A program made the position numbers and the translations under genes. A DNA stretch of 64,000 bases, taken from assembly GCF_002291145.1 (NCBI RefSeq), contig NZ_NTGE01000126.1:124001-188000 (forward strand), written 5' to 3'. The DNA is from Streptomyces sp. SA15 (GTDB taxonomy: Bacteria; Actinomycetota; Actinomycetes; Streptomycetales; Streptomycetaceae). This document shows positions 17,960 to 25,204 of this stretch, one piece after another. Within the stretch, counting starts at the first letter, position 1, and every line of letters begins with the position of its first letter. The notes beneath the pieces were generated by a model that was not told the DNA's origin, did no database searches, and saw only the letters and a program-made list of their open reading frames with translations.

Positions 17960-18885
17960 TCTCGTCGCGCCCGATCGTCGCGGGCGTGGTGTGGAAGCTG
18001 ATCGGTGAGGGACTCCTGGACGTCGGCGAGCAAGTCGCCGCGATCATCCCGGAGTTCGCCCCGAACGGGAAGGAGGCGGTGACCGTCGAGCAGGTGCTCA
18101 CGCACACCGCCGGCTTCCCCTTCGCCCCGCTCGGCCTCTCCAAGATGCTGGACCGCGAGCAGCGGCTCGCCGCCTTCGGCCGCTGGCGGCTGGACTACCC
18201 GCCGGGCGGCCGCTTCCAGTTCCACCTCACCTCGGCGGCCTGGCTGATCGCCGAGATCGTCGAGCGGCGCACGGGCCTGACCTTCGCCGATTACCTGCAC
18301 GAGCGGATCGCCCGGCCGCTCGACCTGACGTCGATCGAGCTCGGGGTGCCCGTGGGCCGGCAGCCCGGCACGGTCGCCCCGATGAGCGCCACCGACCGCA
18401 CCAGTGACGAACAGGAACCCGACCCCTGGGGGCCCTGGTACCTGTCCGACCCGCGCGTCCTGGCGGCCGGGGAACCCGGCCACGCGCTGGTGGCCACCGC
18501 CGCCGACGTCGCCCTGTACTTCCAGGCACTGGAGCACTCGGGCCTGTGGAAGCCGGAAGCGGTGGCGGAGGGCACCCGGATCCGGCTGACCGACCACCCG
18601 CACGGTGAGCAGATCTACGGCGGCGGAGACAGCCGCCGCACCAGCATGGGGCTGTTCGTCACGGTGGCCGGCCCCGACGCGGGCAGCAACCTGCCGTCCA
18701 CCGGCTCACCCGCGCTCTTCGGCAGCGCCGGAGCCGCCTACCAACTGGGCTTCATGGACCCGGAGACCGGCCTGTCCTTCGCCTGCCTGAGCAACGGCTA
18801 CCCGCTCGCGGGCTACGACCACTCCCGGCGCGGCACGGCGCTGCTGACGAACATCGCGAACCTCGCGGCGGATCTCACGGACTGA
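17960..18885 (+). pseudogene. Beta-lactamase-family serine hydrolase, 5'-truncated
   Basis: The readable frame begins RPIVAGVVWKLIGEGLLD, a segment that in this class C/EstB-like family directly follows the catalytic SxxK helix. The Ser-x-x-Lys motif and all before it are absent. The rest is intact: VTVEQVLTHTAGFPF, the FHLTSAAWLIAEIVERRTG region that normally holds the Tyr motif, LFGSAGAAYQLGFMDPETG and LSFACLSNGYP. GTG 17986 could serve as a start but would give an enzyme without its nucleophile. The junction at about 17960 abuts the truncated acyl-CoA dehydrogenase on the opposite strand. Family members are secondary esterases or peptidase-like hydrolases. Confidence 0.78.
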
Positions 18886-18911
18886 GCCCGGTAGCGACCT
18901 CGGTACCGGGC
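18886..18911. terminator. Hairpin between convergent genes
   Basis: Inverted repeat GCCCGGTA (18886-18893) and TACCGGGC (18904-18911) with a 10-nt loop starts directly after the beta-lactamase-family stop and precedes the convergent amidohydrolase stop by 21 bp. Confidence 0.5.
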
Positions 18912-18932
18912 CCGCCCCCTCACCTGTGTCAC

Positions 18933-20114
18933 TCAGCGGGTGATCAGCTGCTGGGCGTTGTTGTACATGATGTCGTCCTGCGCCGACTCGTCGAGTTCCG
19001 CGATGAGCTTGCGGAAGTCGGCCGGCTCGGCGAGGCCCTCCGCGTGGGGGAAGTCGGAGCCCATGACGATGGACTCGTGGTAGCCGAGGCGCTTGACCAC
19101 GCCGACGATGTCGTCCTCGGGATAGGGCACCACACGGACGTGCTCGCGGAAGATCTGGCTGGGCCGCCGGTCCAACTGGCCGCCGATCCAGGGGCCGTTG
19201 CGGCCCATGCCCCGGCTCTTGTCCATGTGGCGCACGAAGTGCGGCACCCACTCGGAGCCGAACTCGGACACCAGGACGTTGATGTCGGGGAAGCGGCCGA
19301 AGAGGTTGTCGAAGATCAGCGCGGAGAGCGTCTCCTCGACGGGGCGCTGGCCGTAGGTGTTCTGCCACTGCCAGGCCGACATCCGGAAGTGGATGGGGCT
19401 GGGGTCGTAGCCCCAGGCGGGCGCCACCTGCGAGTTGTAGTAGAACTCGCTGATGTGGTAGCAGACGCTGGCCTTGGCCTCGTTGACCAGCTTCCAGAAC
19501 GGGTCGAAGTGCGGATCGCCCGGCGAGCGGCCGTACACCGGTCCGGTGGGCAGCAGGATGAAGCGGGCGCCCTGTTCCAGGACGTACTCCAACTCCTTGA
19601 CCGCACTGTCCAGATCGCGCAGGGACAGCAGCGCGGGGGCGTAGATGCGGCCCTGGTGGTTGAAGCCCCACACCTCGTTCATGTACCGGTTGAACGAGTG
19701 GTAGTTGGCGTAGAGGGGCTCGACGCCGCTCACGTACTCCTCGGCGACCAGCGCCCAGCCGCCCGGGTACATGATCGTCTGGTCCAGGCCCTGTTCGTCC
19801 ATGATCCGCAGCCGGGCCTCGCGGTTCTGGTACGCCTCGTGCATCGGCTCGAACTGGTAGGTCTCCTCCGGATTGCCCGAGGCCATCGCCTTGAGCATCT
19901 CCTTCAGCGAACCGGGCCGGTACACCTGCCCGAACTCCGGCTCCAGGCATACGACGATCCGGTCGCCGGCGAGGATCACCTCACGCCCGTCCGGCAGGGT
20001 CACCGGTGCGACCGCCGCGCCGAGGAACTCCTTCGGCAGGTAACGGGTGAAGGAGTCCCGCTCCTCGTACATGTGCTGGTCGCAGTCGAAGATGGGCTTG
20101 CGCTGTTCGGCCAT
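18933..20114 (-). CDS. TIM-barrel amidohydrolase (Amidohydro_2 family)
   Basis: 393 residues. Metal-binding elements are FDCDQHMYE at residues 9-17 (DxH-like), CYHISEFYYN near 215 and GSDFPHAEG near 353. It belongs to the amidohydrolase-2 group that includes ACMSD-like decarboxylases and hydrolases of cyclic compounds. In actinobacteria such genes often lie beside acyl-CoA dehydrogenases and LLM oxidoreductases in degradation loci for steroids or other alicyclic acids. Here it faces the GntR regulator side with an AT-rich promoter region holding TTATCTA. The chemistry (hydrolysis or decarboxylation) cannot be told from sequence. Confidence 0.8.
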   Translation of the reverse strand: MAEQRKPIFDCDQHMYEERDSFTRYLPKEFLGAAVAPVTLPDGREVILAGDRIVVCLEPEFGQVYRPGSLKEMLKAMASGNPEETYQFEPMHEAYQNREARLRIMDEQGLDQTIMYPGGWALVAEEYVSGVEPLYANYHSFNRYMNEVWGFNHQGRIYAPALLSLRDLDSAVKELEYVLEQGARFILLPTGPVYGRSPGDPHFDPFWKLVNEAKASVCYHISEFYYNSQVAPAWGYDPSPIHFRMSAWQWQNTYGQRPVEETLSALIFDNLFGRFPDINVLVSEFGSEWVPHFVRHMDKSRGMGRNGPWIGGQLDRRPSQIFREHVRVVPYPEDDIVGVVKRLGYHESIVMGSDFPHAEGLAEPADFRKLIAELDESAQDDIMYNNAQQLITR

Positions 20115-20143
20115 GGCCGTCGCCTCCGGACCCCTGAGCTTGG

Positions 20144-20184
20144 TCAGTACTGAGCCTATTCAGTACGCCTCCTATAATTATCTA
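20144..20184 (-). promoter_or_regulatory. Promoter/operator region of the amidohydrolase gene
   Basis: Upstream of the minus-strand start at 20114 lie a perfect 10-bp palindrome TCAGTACTGA (20144-20153), a half copy TTCAGTACG (20159-20167) and the motif TTATCTA (20178-20184) in an AT-rich tract. The last element matches the TAGATRA sites elsewhere in the window. Confidence 0.5.
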
Positions 20185-20234
20185 ACTGTTTCGAGGAGGT
20201 AAGGGGTGATGGCGAGATGGCTCGGCGGATCTTC

Positions 20235-20290
20235 GCGTCGGCCGGTCGGTCAGTCGGCCGGTCGGTCAGGCAGTCGGTCAGCCGGTCAGT
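20235..20290. repeat. Short GGTC/AGTC tandem repeats
   Basis: Degenerate repeats built from CGGTCGGTCAGT-like units run up to the stop codon of the GntR gene. They may have arisen by slippage. They encode nothing recognisable. Confidence 0.6.
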
Positions 20291-21089
20291 CGAGGAGTTC
20301 GAGCACCGTCTTGGGTCCGGCCGCGTTCACGACGTCGTCGGCGGCGGTGAGGTGGCGCTGCCACAGCTTCTCGGCCTCGTCCGCCTTGCCGGACTCGATC
20401 AGGCCGACCAGCCGCACATGGGCCCGGTGACCCTTGAGGGCCTGCGCCTTCTGGGTCTCGGAGTCGGTGGCGGCCGCGGTGTACGAGGCGTTGGCCCGGT
20501 CGATGATGTTGCGCACCATGCCGCACAGCAGGACCAGTGTCTGGTTGCCGGTGAGTTCCACCAGCAGGGCGTGGAAGGCGTCCTGCGCCTCCACCAGTGC
20601 GAGCGGGTCGTCCAGGACGGCCTTCTCGGCGGCCACCGCGTCACGCAGCCGCTTGATGTCGCCCGCCGTGTGCTTGGCGGCGAGCTGGCGCGCGCAGGGC
20701 GGCTCGATGAGGGCCGCCGCGCGGTAGAGGTCGCCCAGGGTGGCGCCGCGGTACTCCAGGATCAGACCGGCGAAGCGGGCGGCGACATCGGAGTCGGGCG
20801 CGCTCACCCGGGCACCGCCGTGGGCCCCGCGGCGCACCGTGATCAGCGACTCCGACTCCAGGACGCGGAACGCCTCGCGCAGGGTCGGCCGCGAGATGCC
20901 GAACTGCTCCATAAGCCCCGACTCCGGAGGCAGTGCGTCACCGGGCTTCAGCTCGCCCCGTACGATCTGGCGGCGCAGGTGTGCGGCGACCAGCTCGGCG
21001 GTCTTCGGTACGCGAACCTGGCGGCCGACGCGGCTGCGGGAAGGGGCGGGCACGGTCGCCGTTTCTGCTGCGCGGGCTGCCTCGGCCAC
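20286..21089 (-). CDS. GntR-family regulator, FCD (FadR) subgroup
   Basis: 267 residues, GTG start at 21089 with GGAGAG upstream. The winged helix spans residues 28-95 (LVAAHLRRQIVRGELKPGD, SRPTLREAFRVLESE, LITVRRGAHGGARV). The C-terminal helical FCD domain carries metal-ligand candidates such as D in AQDAFHALLVE and the histidines in GHRAHVRLV. FCD regulators usually sense organic acids or acyl-CoA. It is divergent from the crotonase gene, and the intervening DNA holds a near-palindrome TAGATGA-T-TCATCTA. The same heptamers occur before other catabolic genes, so it is the best candidate to control the whole set, most likely as a repressor relieved by a pathway intermediate. Confidence 0.88.
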   Translation of the reverse strand: MAEAARAAETATVPAPSRSRVGRQVRVPKTAELVAAHLRRQIVRGELKPGDALPPESGLMEQFGISRPTLREAFRVLESESLITVRRGAHGGARVSAPDSDVAARFAGLILEYRGATLGDLYRAAALIEPPCARQLAAKHTAGDIKRLRDAVAAEKAVLDDPLALVEAQDAFHALLVELTGNQTLVLLCGMVRNIIDRANASYTAAATDSETQKAQALKGHRAHVRLVGLIESGKADEAEKLWQRHLTAADDVVNAAGPKTVLELLD

Positions 21090-21208
21090 GGTGGGCTCTC
21101 CTCATATAGCAAAATGAATCGTCTTAGTGCATCGAGGGTACCAGGTCAAGAGGTGAGTGATCTTCCCTTGTGGAGACCTGATCTGGTGTCCGGCTGTTGT
21201 TTGATATA

Positions 21209-21223
21209 TAGATGATTCATCTA
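21209..21223. promoter_or_regulatory. Inverted-repeat operator candidate TAGATGATTCATCTA
   Basis: A perfect 7-bp inverted repeat around one base lies in an AT-rich tract, 50 bp upstream of the crotonase start and 120 bp upstream of the GntR start. Position between a regulator and its divergent neighbour is typical for autoregulation. It is the most complete version of the TAGATRA element in the window. Confidence 0.65.
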
Positions 21224-21272
21224 GCTATAACGCCAACGGGCCCGCGGGAGTGACCTCGTGGGAGTGACCTCG

Positions 21273-22100
21273 ATGACCGAGAACCCGACCCCGGTGATCC
21301 TCACCGAGCTCACCGACGACGGGGTCATGCTGCTCACCCTGAACCGGCCCGAGCGGCACAACGCCTGGACGCTGGAGATGGAGCTGCTCTACAACGAGCT
21401 GTTCGACCGCGCGGAGACGGATCCACGGGTACGGGCCGTGGTGCTCACCGGTGCCGGACGCAGATTCTGCCCGGGGATGGACATGAGCGTGCTGGACGGT
21501 GCGTCGTCCGGCGCCCGCCCGTGGCCGACGGACCAACTGCCTCCGCGTACCCGCCCCATGTCCTTCCCGAAGCCCGTCGTGGCGGCCGTCAACGGCGCCT
21601 GCGCGGGCATCGGGTTCAACCAGGCGCTGATGTGCGACGTCCGGTTCGCCGTGCCGCACGCCAAGTTCGCCGCCGCTTTCAGCGCACGCGGACTGGTGGC
21701 CGAGGACGGCGTCTCCTGGATCCTGCCGCGGCTGGTCGGCCACGGAAACGCCTGCGATCTGCTGCTGTCCTCCCGCCGGATCACCGGGCCGGAGGCCCTG
21801 GCGATGGGTCTGGTCAACCGCCTGGTCGAGCCGGAGGAACTGCTCCCGGCGGCGCTCGCGTACGCGACCGGACTGGCCCGCTCGGCGAGCCCGTACGCGA
21901 TGTCCCTCATCAAGCGGCAGCTCGCCGACGACCAGGCGAGGACCTTCACCGAGAGCCGCGATCACGCGGCCGCCCTCCTGGCCACGGCGAAGCGTGCCCC
22001 GGACTACCGCGAGGGTGTGCTCAGCTTCATCGAGCGTCGGCAGCCGGAGTTCGCGGGGCTGGGGGACACCGCGTCGGAGTCCGCGGAGGCCTCGTCATGA
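21273..22100 (+). CDS. Enoyl-CoA hydratase/isomerase-family protein
   Basis: Crotonase fold, 275 residues from ATG 21273. A 13-bp unit GGGAGTGACCTCG is duplicated upstream (21246-21258, 21260-21272), giving two equally good ribosome-binding sites and an alternative in-frame GTG at 21258. Oxyanion-hole segments are GRRFCPGMDM and NGACAGIGFNQAL. The two glutamates of classical hydratase are not at their usual places: the first aligns with Asn (GFNQAL), while an acidic pair occurs later in VAEDGVSWILPRLVG. It may be an isomerase or a hydratase using a different base. It is translationally coupled to the DUF2889 gene (ATGA) and divergent from the GntR regulator. Confidence 0.85.
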   Translation: MTENPTPVILTELTDDGVMLLTLNRPERHNAWTLEMELLYNELFDRAETDPRVRAVVLTGAGRRFCPGMDMSVLDGASSGARPWPTDQLPPRTRPMSFPKPVVAAVNGACAGIGFNQALMCDVRFAVPHAKFAAAFSARGLVAEDGVSWILPRLVGHGNACDLLLSSRRITGPEALAMGLVNRLVEPEELLPAALAYATGLARSASPYAMSLIKRQLADDQARTFTESRDHAAALLATAKRAPDYREGVLSFIERRQPEFAGLGDTASESAEASS

Positions 22101-22720
22101 CCCGTGCCGAACTCCCGCTGCACCGCCGTACGATCACCGTCACCGCCCACGAGGAGGACGGCGACGAGATCTCGGTCGAGGCGGAACTGCGCGACGAACG
22201 CCCTTGGGCCGAGCCGTCGGCCGGTGTCGTCCACCGGATGGTGCTCGCGGTGCGGATCCGTCTCACGGACATGGTGATCGTGGCCGCCGACGCGGACATG
22301 CGGGACTTCCCGCACGCCGAGTGCCCGCTGATCACGCCGGTCTTCGACGGGTTGGCCGGGCTCAGTGTCGCCGCCGGATACAACCGGGCGATCCAGGAGC
22401 GGTTCCGCGGTGTGTCCGGCTGCACGCACCTCTACGAGCTGGTCCGCGCGCTCGGCCCCGCGGTCGTGCAGGCGGCCATCTCGGCGGGCGCGCGTCGTCG
22501 TGACGCCGGAGGGCCGTCCGTCGGCCCGCGCTCCACCGCCGGAGTGCTGAACAGTTGCCACATCTGGGCGCCGGACGGAGTGGGGCTGCGCAAGCTGGAC
22601 GCGGGCTGGCGGCCCGGCACCGGGCCGCGCCCGGTCCCGCCGCTCGAGACCTTCGAGACCTTCGAGGGGTTCGAGGGGTTCGAGGGATTCGAGGGACGGG
22701 AATCGACTCAGCCCAGGTAG
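22097..22720 (+). CDS. DUF2889-family protein
   Basis: 207 residues. The core (LPLHRRTITVTAHEE, ELRDERPW, MVLAVRIRLTDMVIVAADADM, FPHAECPLI, GCTHLYELVRALGP) matches DUF2889, a family of unknown function that repeatedly occurs beside acyl-CoA dehydrogenases and crotonases. The conserved Cys and His residues (HAECP, GCTHL) could bind a metal or act catalytically. The gene overlaps the crotonase by 4 bp. The last 25 residues are low complexity (ETFETFEGFEGFEGFEG), made by a 9-bp DNA repeat, and extend 13 bp into the convergent GH4 gene. Confidence 0.75.
   Translation: MTRAELPLHRRTITVTAHEEDGDEISVEAELRDERPWAEPSAGVVHRMVLAVRIRLTDMVIVAADADMRDFPHAECPLITPVFDGLAGLSVAAGYNRAIQERFRGVSGCTHLYELVRALGPAVVQAAISAGARRRDAGGPSVGPRSTAGVLNSCHIWAPDGVGLRKLDAGWRPGTGPRPVPPLETFETFEGFEGFEGFEGRESTQPR
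22647..22697 (+). repeat. 9-bp minisatellite in DUF2889 C-terminus
   Basis: Repeats of the 9-mer TTCGAGGGG and close variants (about five to six units) encode the FEG triplets. The length should vary between strains by slippage, changing only the tail of the protein. Confidence 0.7.
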
Positions 22721-24126
22721 CGGAGTTCGGGGAAGTGCCGCTGGTAGGCGTCCAGCAGACGTCTTGCCACGGCGTACGAGTCGATCAGCGGGTGCACGGT
22801 CAGCGCCCTGACCGCATGGGCGCGGTCACGGCTGGTCGCGGCCCGGATGACCGCGCGCTCCACCTCCTTGACCGAGCACACCAGGCCCCTGCCGTGGTCG
22901 GGCAGCGGGGCCCCGCCGATGGGACGGGCGCCGTTGGCGTCCACGTGGCAGGGGACCTCGATGACGGCGTCGTCGTCGAGGACGGGGATCCGGCCCCGGT
23001 TGCGGACGTTGAGGATGAGGGCGGTGCGCTCGTCCAGGGCGATGGCGCGCATGAGGGAGAGGGCCACCTGCTCGTAGCCGCCGGACTCCAGGTCGCATGA
23101 GTCGCGCTCCCCCATGCCGACGGCGTCGCGGTTCTCCGCCATGTAGGTGACCTCGCGCTCCAGGCGGGTGGCGTCCCAGGCTTTCCAGGCGGCGCGGGGT
23201 GCGGGCAGGCCGCCGACGGCCCCGCTCATGGAGTCCCTGCTCACGGGGTCCGTGCTCACGGGGTCCGTGCTCGCGGGGTCCGTGCTCAGAGCGTCGTAGA
23301 AGCGCTGCTGCTGGGAGTGCAGGAAGGCACCCCGGGTCTGTTCGGCGGCCCGCGCGGAACCGACCGACTCGCGGTGGAAGTAGTAGTAGTGCAGGTACTC
23401 GTTGGGCAACGCCCCGAGCGTGCGCAGCAGGTCGGCGCCGAAGAGCTTGCCCTCCTCGAAGGAGGTCAGCGCGGCCTCGTCCGCCAGCAGGGACGGCAGC
23501 AGGTCCCGGCCGTCGGCGTATAGGCCGCACAGCCAGCCCAGGTGGTTCAGGCCCACGTAGTCCAGGCGGGTGCGGGCCGGGTCGACGCCGAGCGCCCCGG
23601 CCACGCGGCGGCCGAGGCCCACGGGGGAGTCGCAGATCCCGATCACGCGGTCGCCGAGATGGGCGGTCATGGCTTCGGTGACCAGGCCGGCGGGGTTGGT
23701 GAAGTTGATGACCCAGGCGTCAGGCGCGAGGGCGGCGATGCGGCGGGCGATCTCCAGCGCCACCGGGACGGTGCGCAGCCCGTAGGAGATGCCGCCCGCG
23801 CCGACGGTCTCCTGGCCCAGGACGCCCTCCTCCAGGGCGATCCGCTCGTCCGCCGCGCGTCCGGCGAGGCCGCCGACGCGGATGGCGGAGAACACGAAGT
23901 CGGCTCCGGTGACCGCCTCGTCCAGGTCGGTGGTGACGGTGACGGAGGGCGGGTCGGCGTGCCCGGCGGTCTGGTCGGCGAGGACCTTGCGGATGGCCGT
24001 CAGCCGGGAGGCGTCCAGGTCGTACAGGGTCACCGCGGTGACGCGTCCTTCGCCGCGGTCGCCCAGCAGCGCCCGGTAGACGAGCGGGACGCGGAAGCCG
24101 CCGCCGCCCAGGATCGTGAGTCTCAT
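22708..24126 (-). CDS. GH4-family 6-phospho- or alpha/beta-glycosidase
   Basis: 472 residues. NAD+-binding N-terminus TILGGGGFRVPLVYRALL, then INFTNPAGLVTEAM and the metal ligands Cys in GICDSPVGLGRR and His in VGLNHLGWL. These are the hallmarks of family 4 glycosidases, which use NAD+ and Mn2+ in an oxidation-elimination mechanism. An insert of TDPxS repeats near residue 285 comes from a 15-bp DNA repeat and is probably a surface loop. The start overlaps the DeoR stop (ATGA), so the two are one operon. The divergent sugar ABC importer has no PTS partner, which suggests that the substrate may be a non-phosphorylated glycoside. Confidence 0.85.
   Translation of the reverse strand: MRLTILGGGGFRVPLVYRALLGDRGEGRVTAVTLYDLDASRLTAIRKVLADQTAGHADPPSVTVTTDLDEAVTGADFVFSAIRVGGLAGRAADERIALEEGVLGQETVGAGGISYGLRTVPVALEIARRIAALAPDAWVINFTNPAGLVTEAMTAHLGDRVIGICDSPVGLGRRVAGALGVDPARTRLDYVGLNHLGWLCGLYADGRDLLPSLLADEAALTSFEEGKLFGADLLRTLGALPNEYLHYYYFHRESVGSARAAEQTRGAFLHSQQQRFYDALSTDPASTDPVSTDPVSRDSMSGAVGGLPAPRAAWKAWDATRLEREVTYMAENRDAVGMGERDSCDLESGGYEQVALSLMRAIALDERTALILNVRNRGRIPVLDDDAVIEVPCHVDANGARPIGGAPLPDHGRGLVCSVKEVERAVIRAATSRDRAHAVRALTVHPLIDSYAVARRLLDAYQRHFPELRYLG
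23240..23290 (-). repeat. 15-bp tandem repeats inside the GH4 gene
   Basis: Three to four copies of a 15-mer close to GGGGTCCGTGCTCAC encode repeated STDPV units in the GH4 protein. The period is a multiple of 3, so copy number changes would keep the frame. Confidence 0.7.
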
Positions 24127-24875
24127 ACTTCGACCACCTCAACTCCCGCCTCGCGCAGCCGACCGCACGTCTTTTCGTCTCCCGGGGCGTTGGTCACCAC
24201 GACGTCGAGGTCCTCCGGCCCGCACACGCGGGCCATTCCGGTGCCGGGGAACTTGCCCGCGTCCGCCAGGAGCACCACCTGGGCGCTGGCGGCGATCATC
24301 GCCCGCTTGACGGGCACCTCGACGGCGGTCGTGTCCAGCACCTGGCCGTCGGGGCGGATACCGCTGGTGCCGAGGAACAGCCGGTCGGCGTGGATCTGCC
24401 GCAGGTTGTCCTCGGTCAGGAAACCGACCAGCGAGCGGTAGTCGCGCCGGACCACGCCGCCCAGCAGGATCAGCTGGACGTCCTTGTCGTCCTGGAGTTC
24501 CTCGTAGACGGCCAGGTTGCTGGTGATCACGGTCAGGGAGCGGCCGTGCAGATGGCGGGCCACCCGGTGGGCCGTGGTGCCGATGTCGAGCAGCACCGTC
24601 TCACCGTCCCTGACCAGATCCGCGCACCACGCGGCCAGCGCGTCCTTGGCCTCGACCCGGACCGCGGCCACGTCGGCGAACGGGTCGTCCTCACCGAGGA
24701 CGGGGGCCGCACCGCCGTAGACCCGCTTGAGCAGTCCCTCGTCCTCGAGCTGCGCGAGGTCGCGCCGGATCGTGGCCTGACTCGCGCCCACCTTCTCGGC
24801 CAGGGCGGTCACGCTGGTGGGACCGTCCGCGCGCAGGGCACGGAGGATCAGCTCATGTCTTCGGTCAGGGAGCAT
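24123..24875 (-). CDS. DeoR-family sugar-responsive regulator
   Basis: 250 residues from ATG 24875; ATG 24887 adds four residues and is equally possible, as neither has a clear ribosome-binding site. The N-terminal winged helix reads RRHELILRALRADGP, SVTALAEKVGASQATIRRDLAQLEDEG and LLKRVYGGA. The DeoR sensor domain follows with VLLDIGTTAHRVARHL, the phosphosugar-binding type motif, and SNLAVYEEL. It overlaps the GH4 gene and is divergent from the ABC importer, so it very likely represses both in the absence of a sugar-phosphate ligand. Inverted repeats in the shared promoter region are described separately. Confidence 0.88.
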   Translation of the reverse strand: MLPDRRHELILRALRADGPTSVTALAEKVGASQATIRRDLAQLEDEGLLKRVYGGAAPVLGEDDPFADVAAVRVEAKDALAAWCADLVRDGETVLLDIGTTAHRVARHLHGRSLTVITSNLAVYEELQDDKDVQLILLGGVVRRDYRSLVGFLTEDNLRQIHADRLFLGTSGIRPDGQVLDTTAVEVPVKRAMIAASAQVVLLADAGKFPGTGMARVCGPEDLDVVVTNAPGDEKTCGRLREAGVEVVEV

Positions 24876-24894
24876 GCCGCTGACCATACGACCA

Positions 24895-24947
24895 GAGTCG
24901 AGCAAAGTCACGCATGAATGTCTCGATCTCTGCTTGACTCTTGTCAA
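24895..24947. promoter_or_regulatory. Inverted repeats between DeoR and ABC importer genes
   Basis: GAGTCGAGCAAAG (24895-24907) and CTCTGCTTGACTC (24928-24940) form a 13-bp inverted repeat with 11 matches and a 20-bp spacer. A second, shorter repeat TTGAC-TCTT-GTCAA covers 24934-24947. These sit just upstream of the DeoR start and are the best operator candidates in this gap. The rest of the gap (24948-25204) shows no gene; AGGAG at 25194-25198 is the importer ribosome-binding site. Confidence 0.55.
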
Positions 24948-25204
24948 ACCCGCGCACCCGGTGCACTCTCTTGCGTAATTCGAGCCAGGCCCGGACCCCA
25001 CTCCGGTCGGCCGAAGCGGAGACGGCGCATGCCGCCGCCAGTGATGCTTCGGCACCGTCCGAGAGGACCAGCTCACACCATTCCGGGCAGCGAGGCGCGT
25101 TCGCGGACACCGACGCTCTTCAGCCATCCGGAAGCCCCGCCGCGCCCGCCGTCGCCCACGACTCGCAGGTCCCTTCCGGACACGCCGAACACTAGGAGAA
25201 GACC

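Noticed and set aside
22647..23290. CRISPR-like array from the short repeats
   Set aside because: Units are 9-15 bp, contiguous without spacers, inside coding genes, and no cas gene is present.
24865..25110. Small minus-strand open frame between DeoR and the importer
   Set aside because: It overlaps the operator repeats and the DeoR start, has no ribosome-binding site and no family resemblance.
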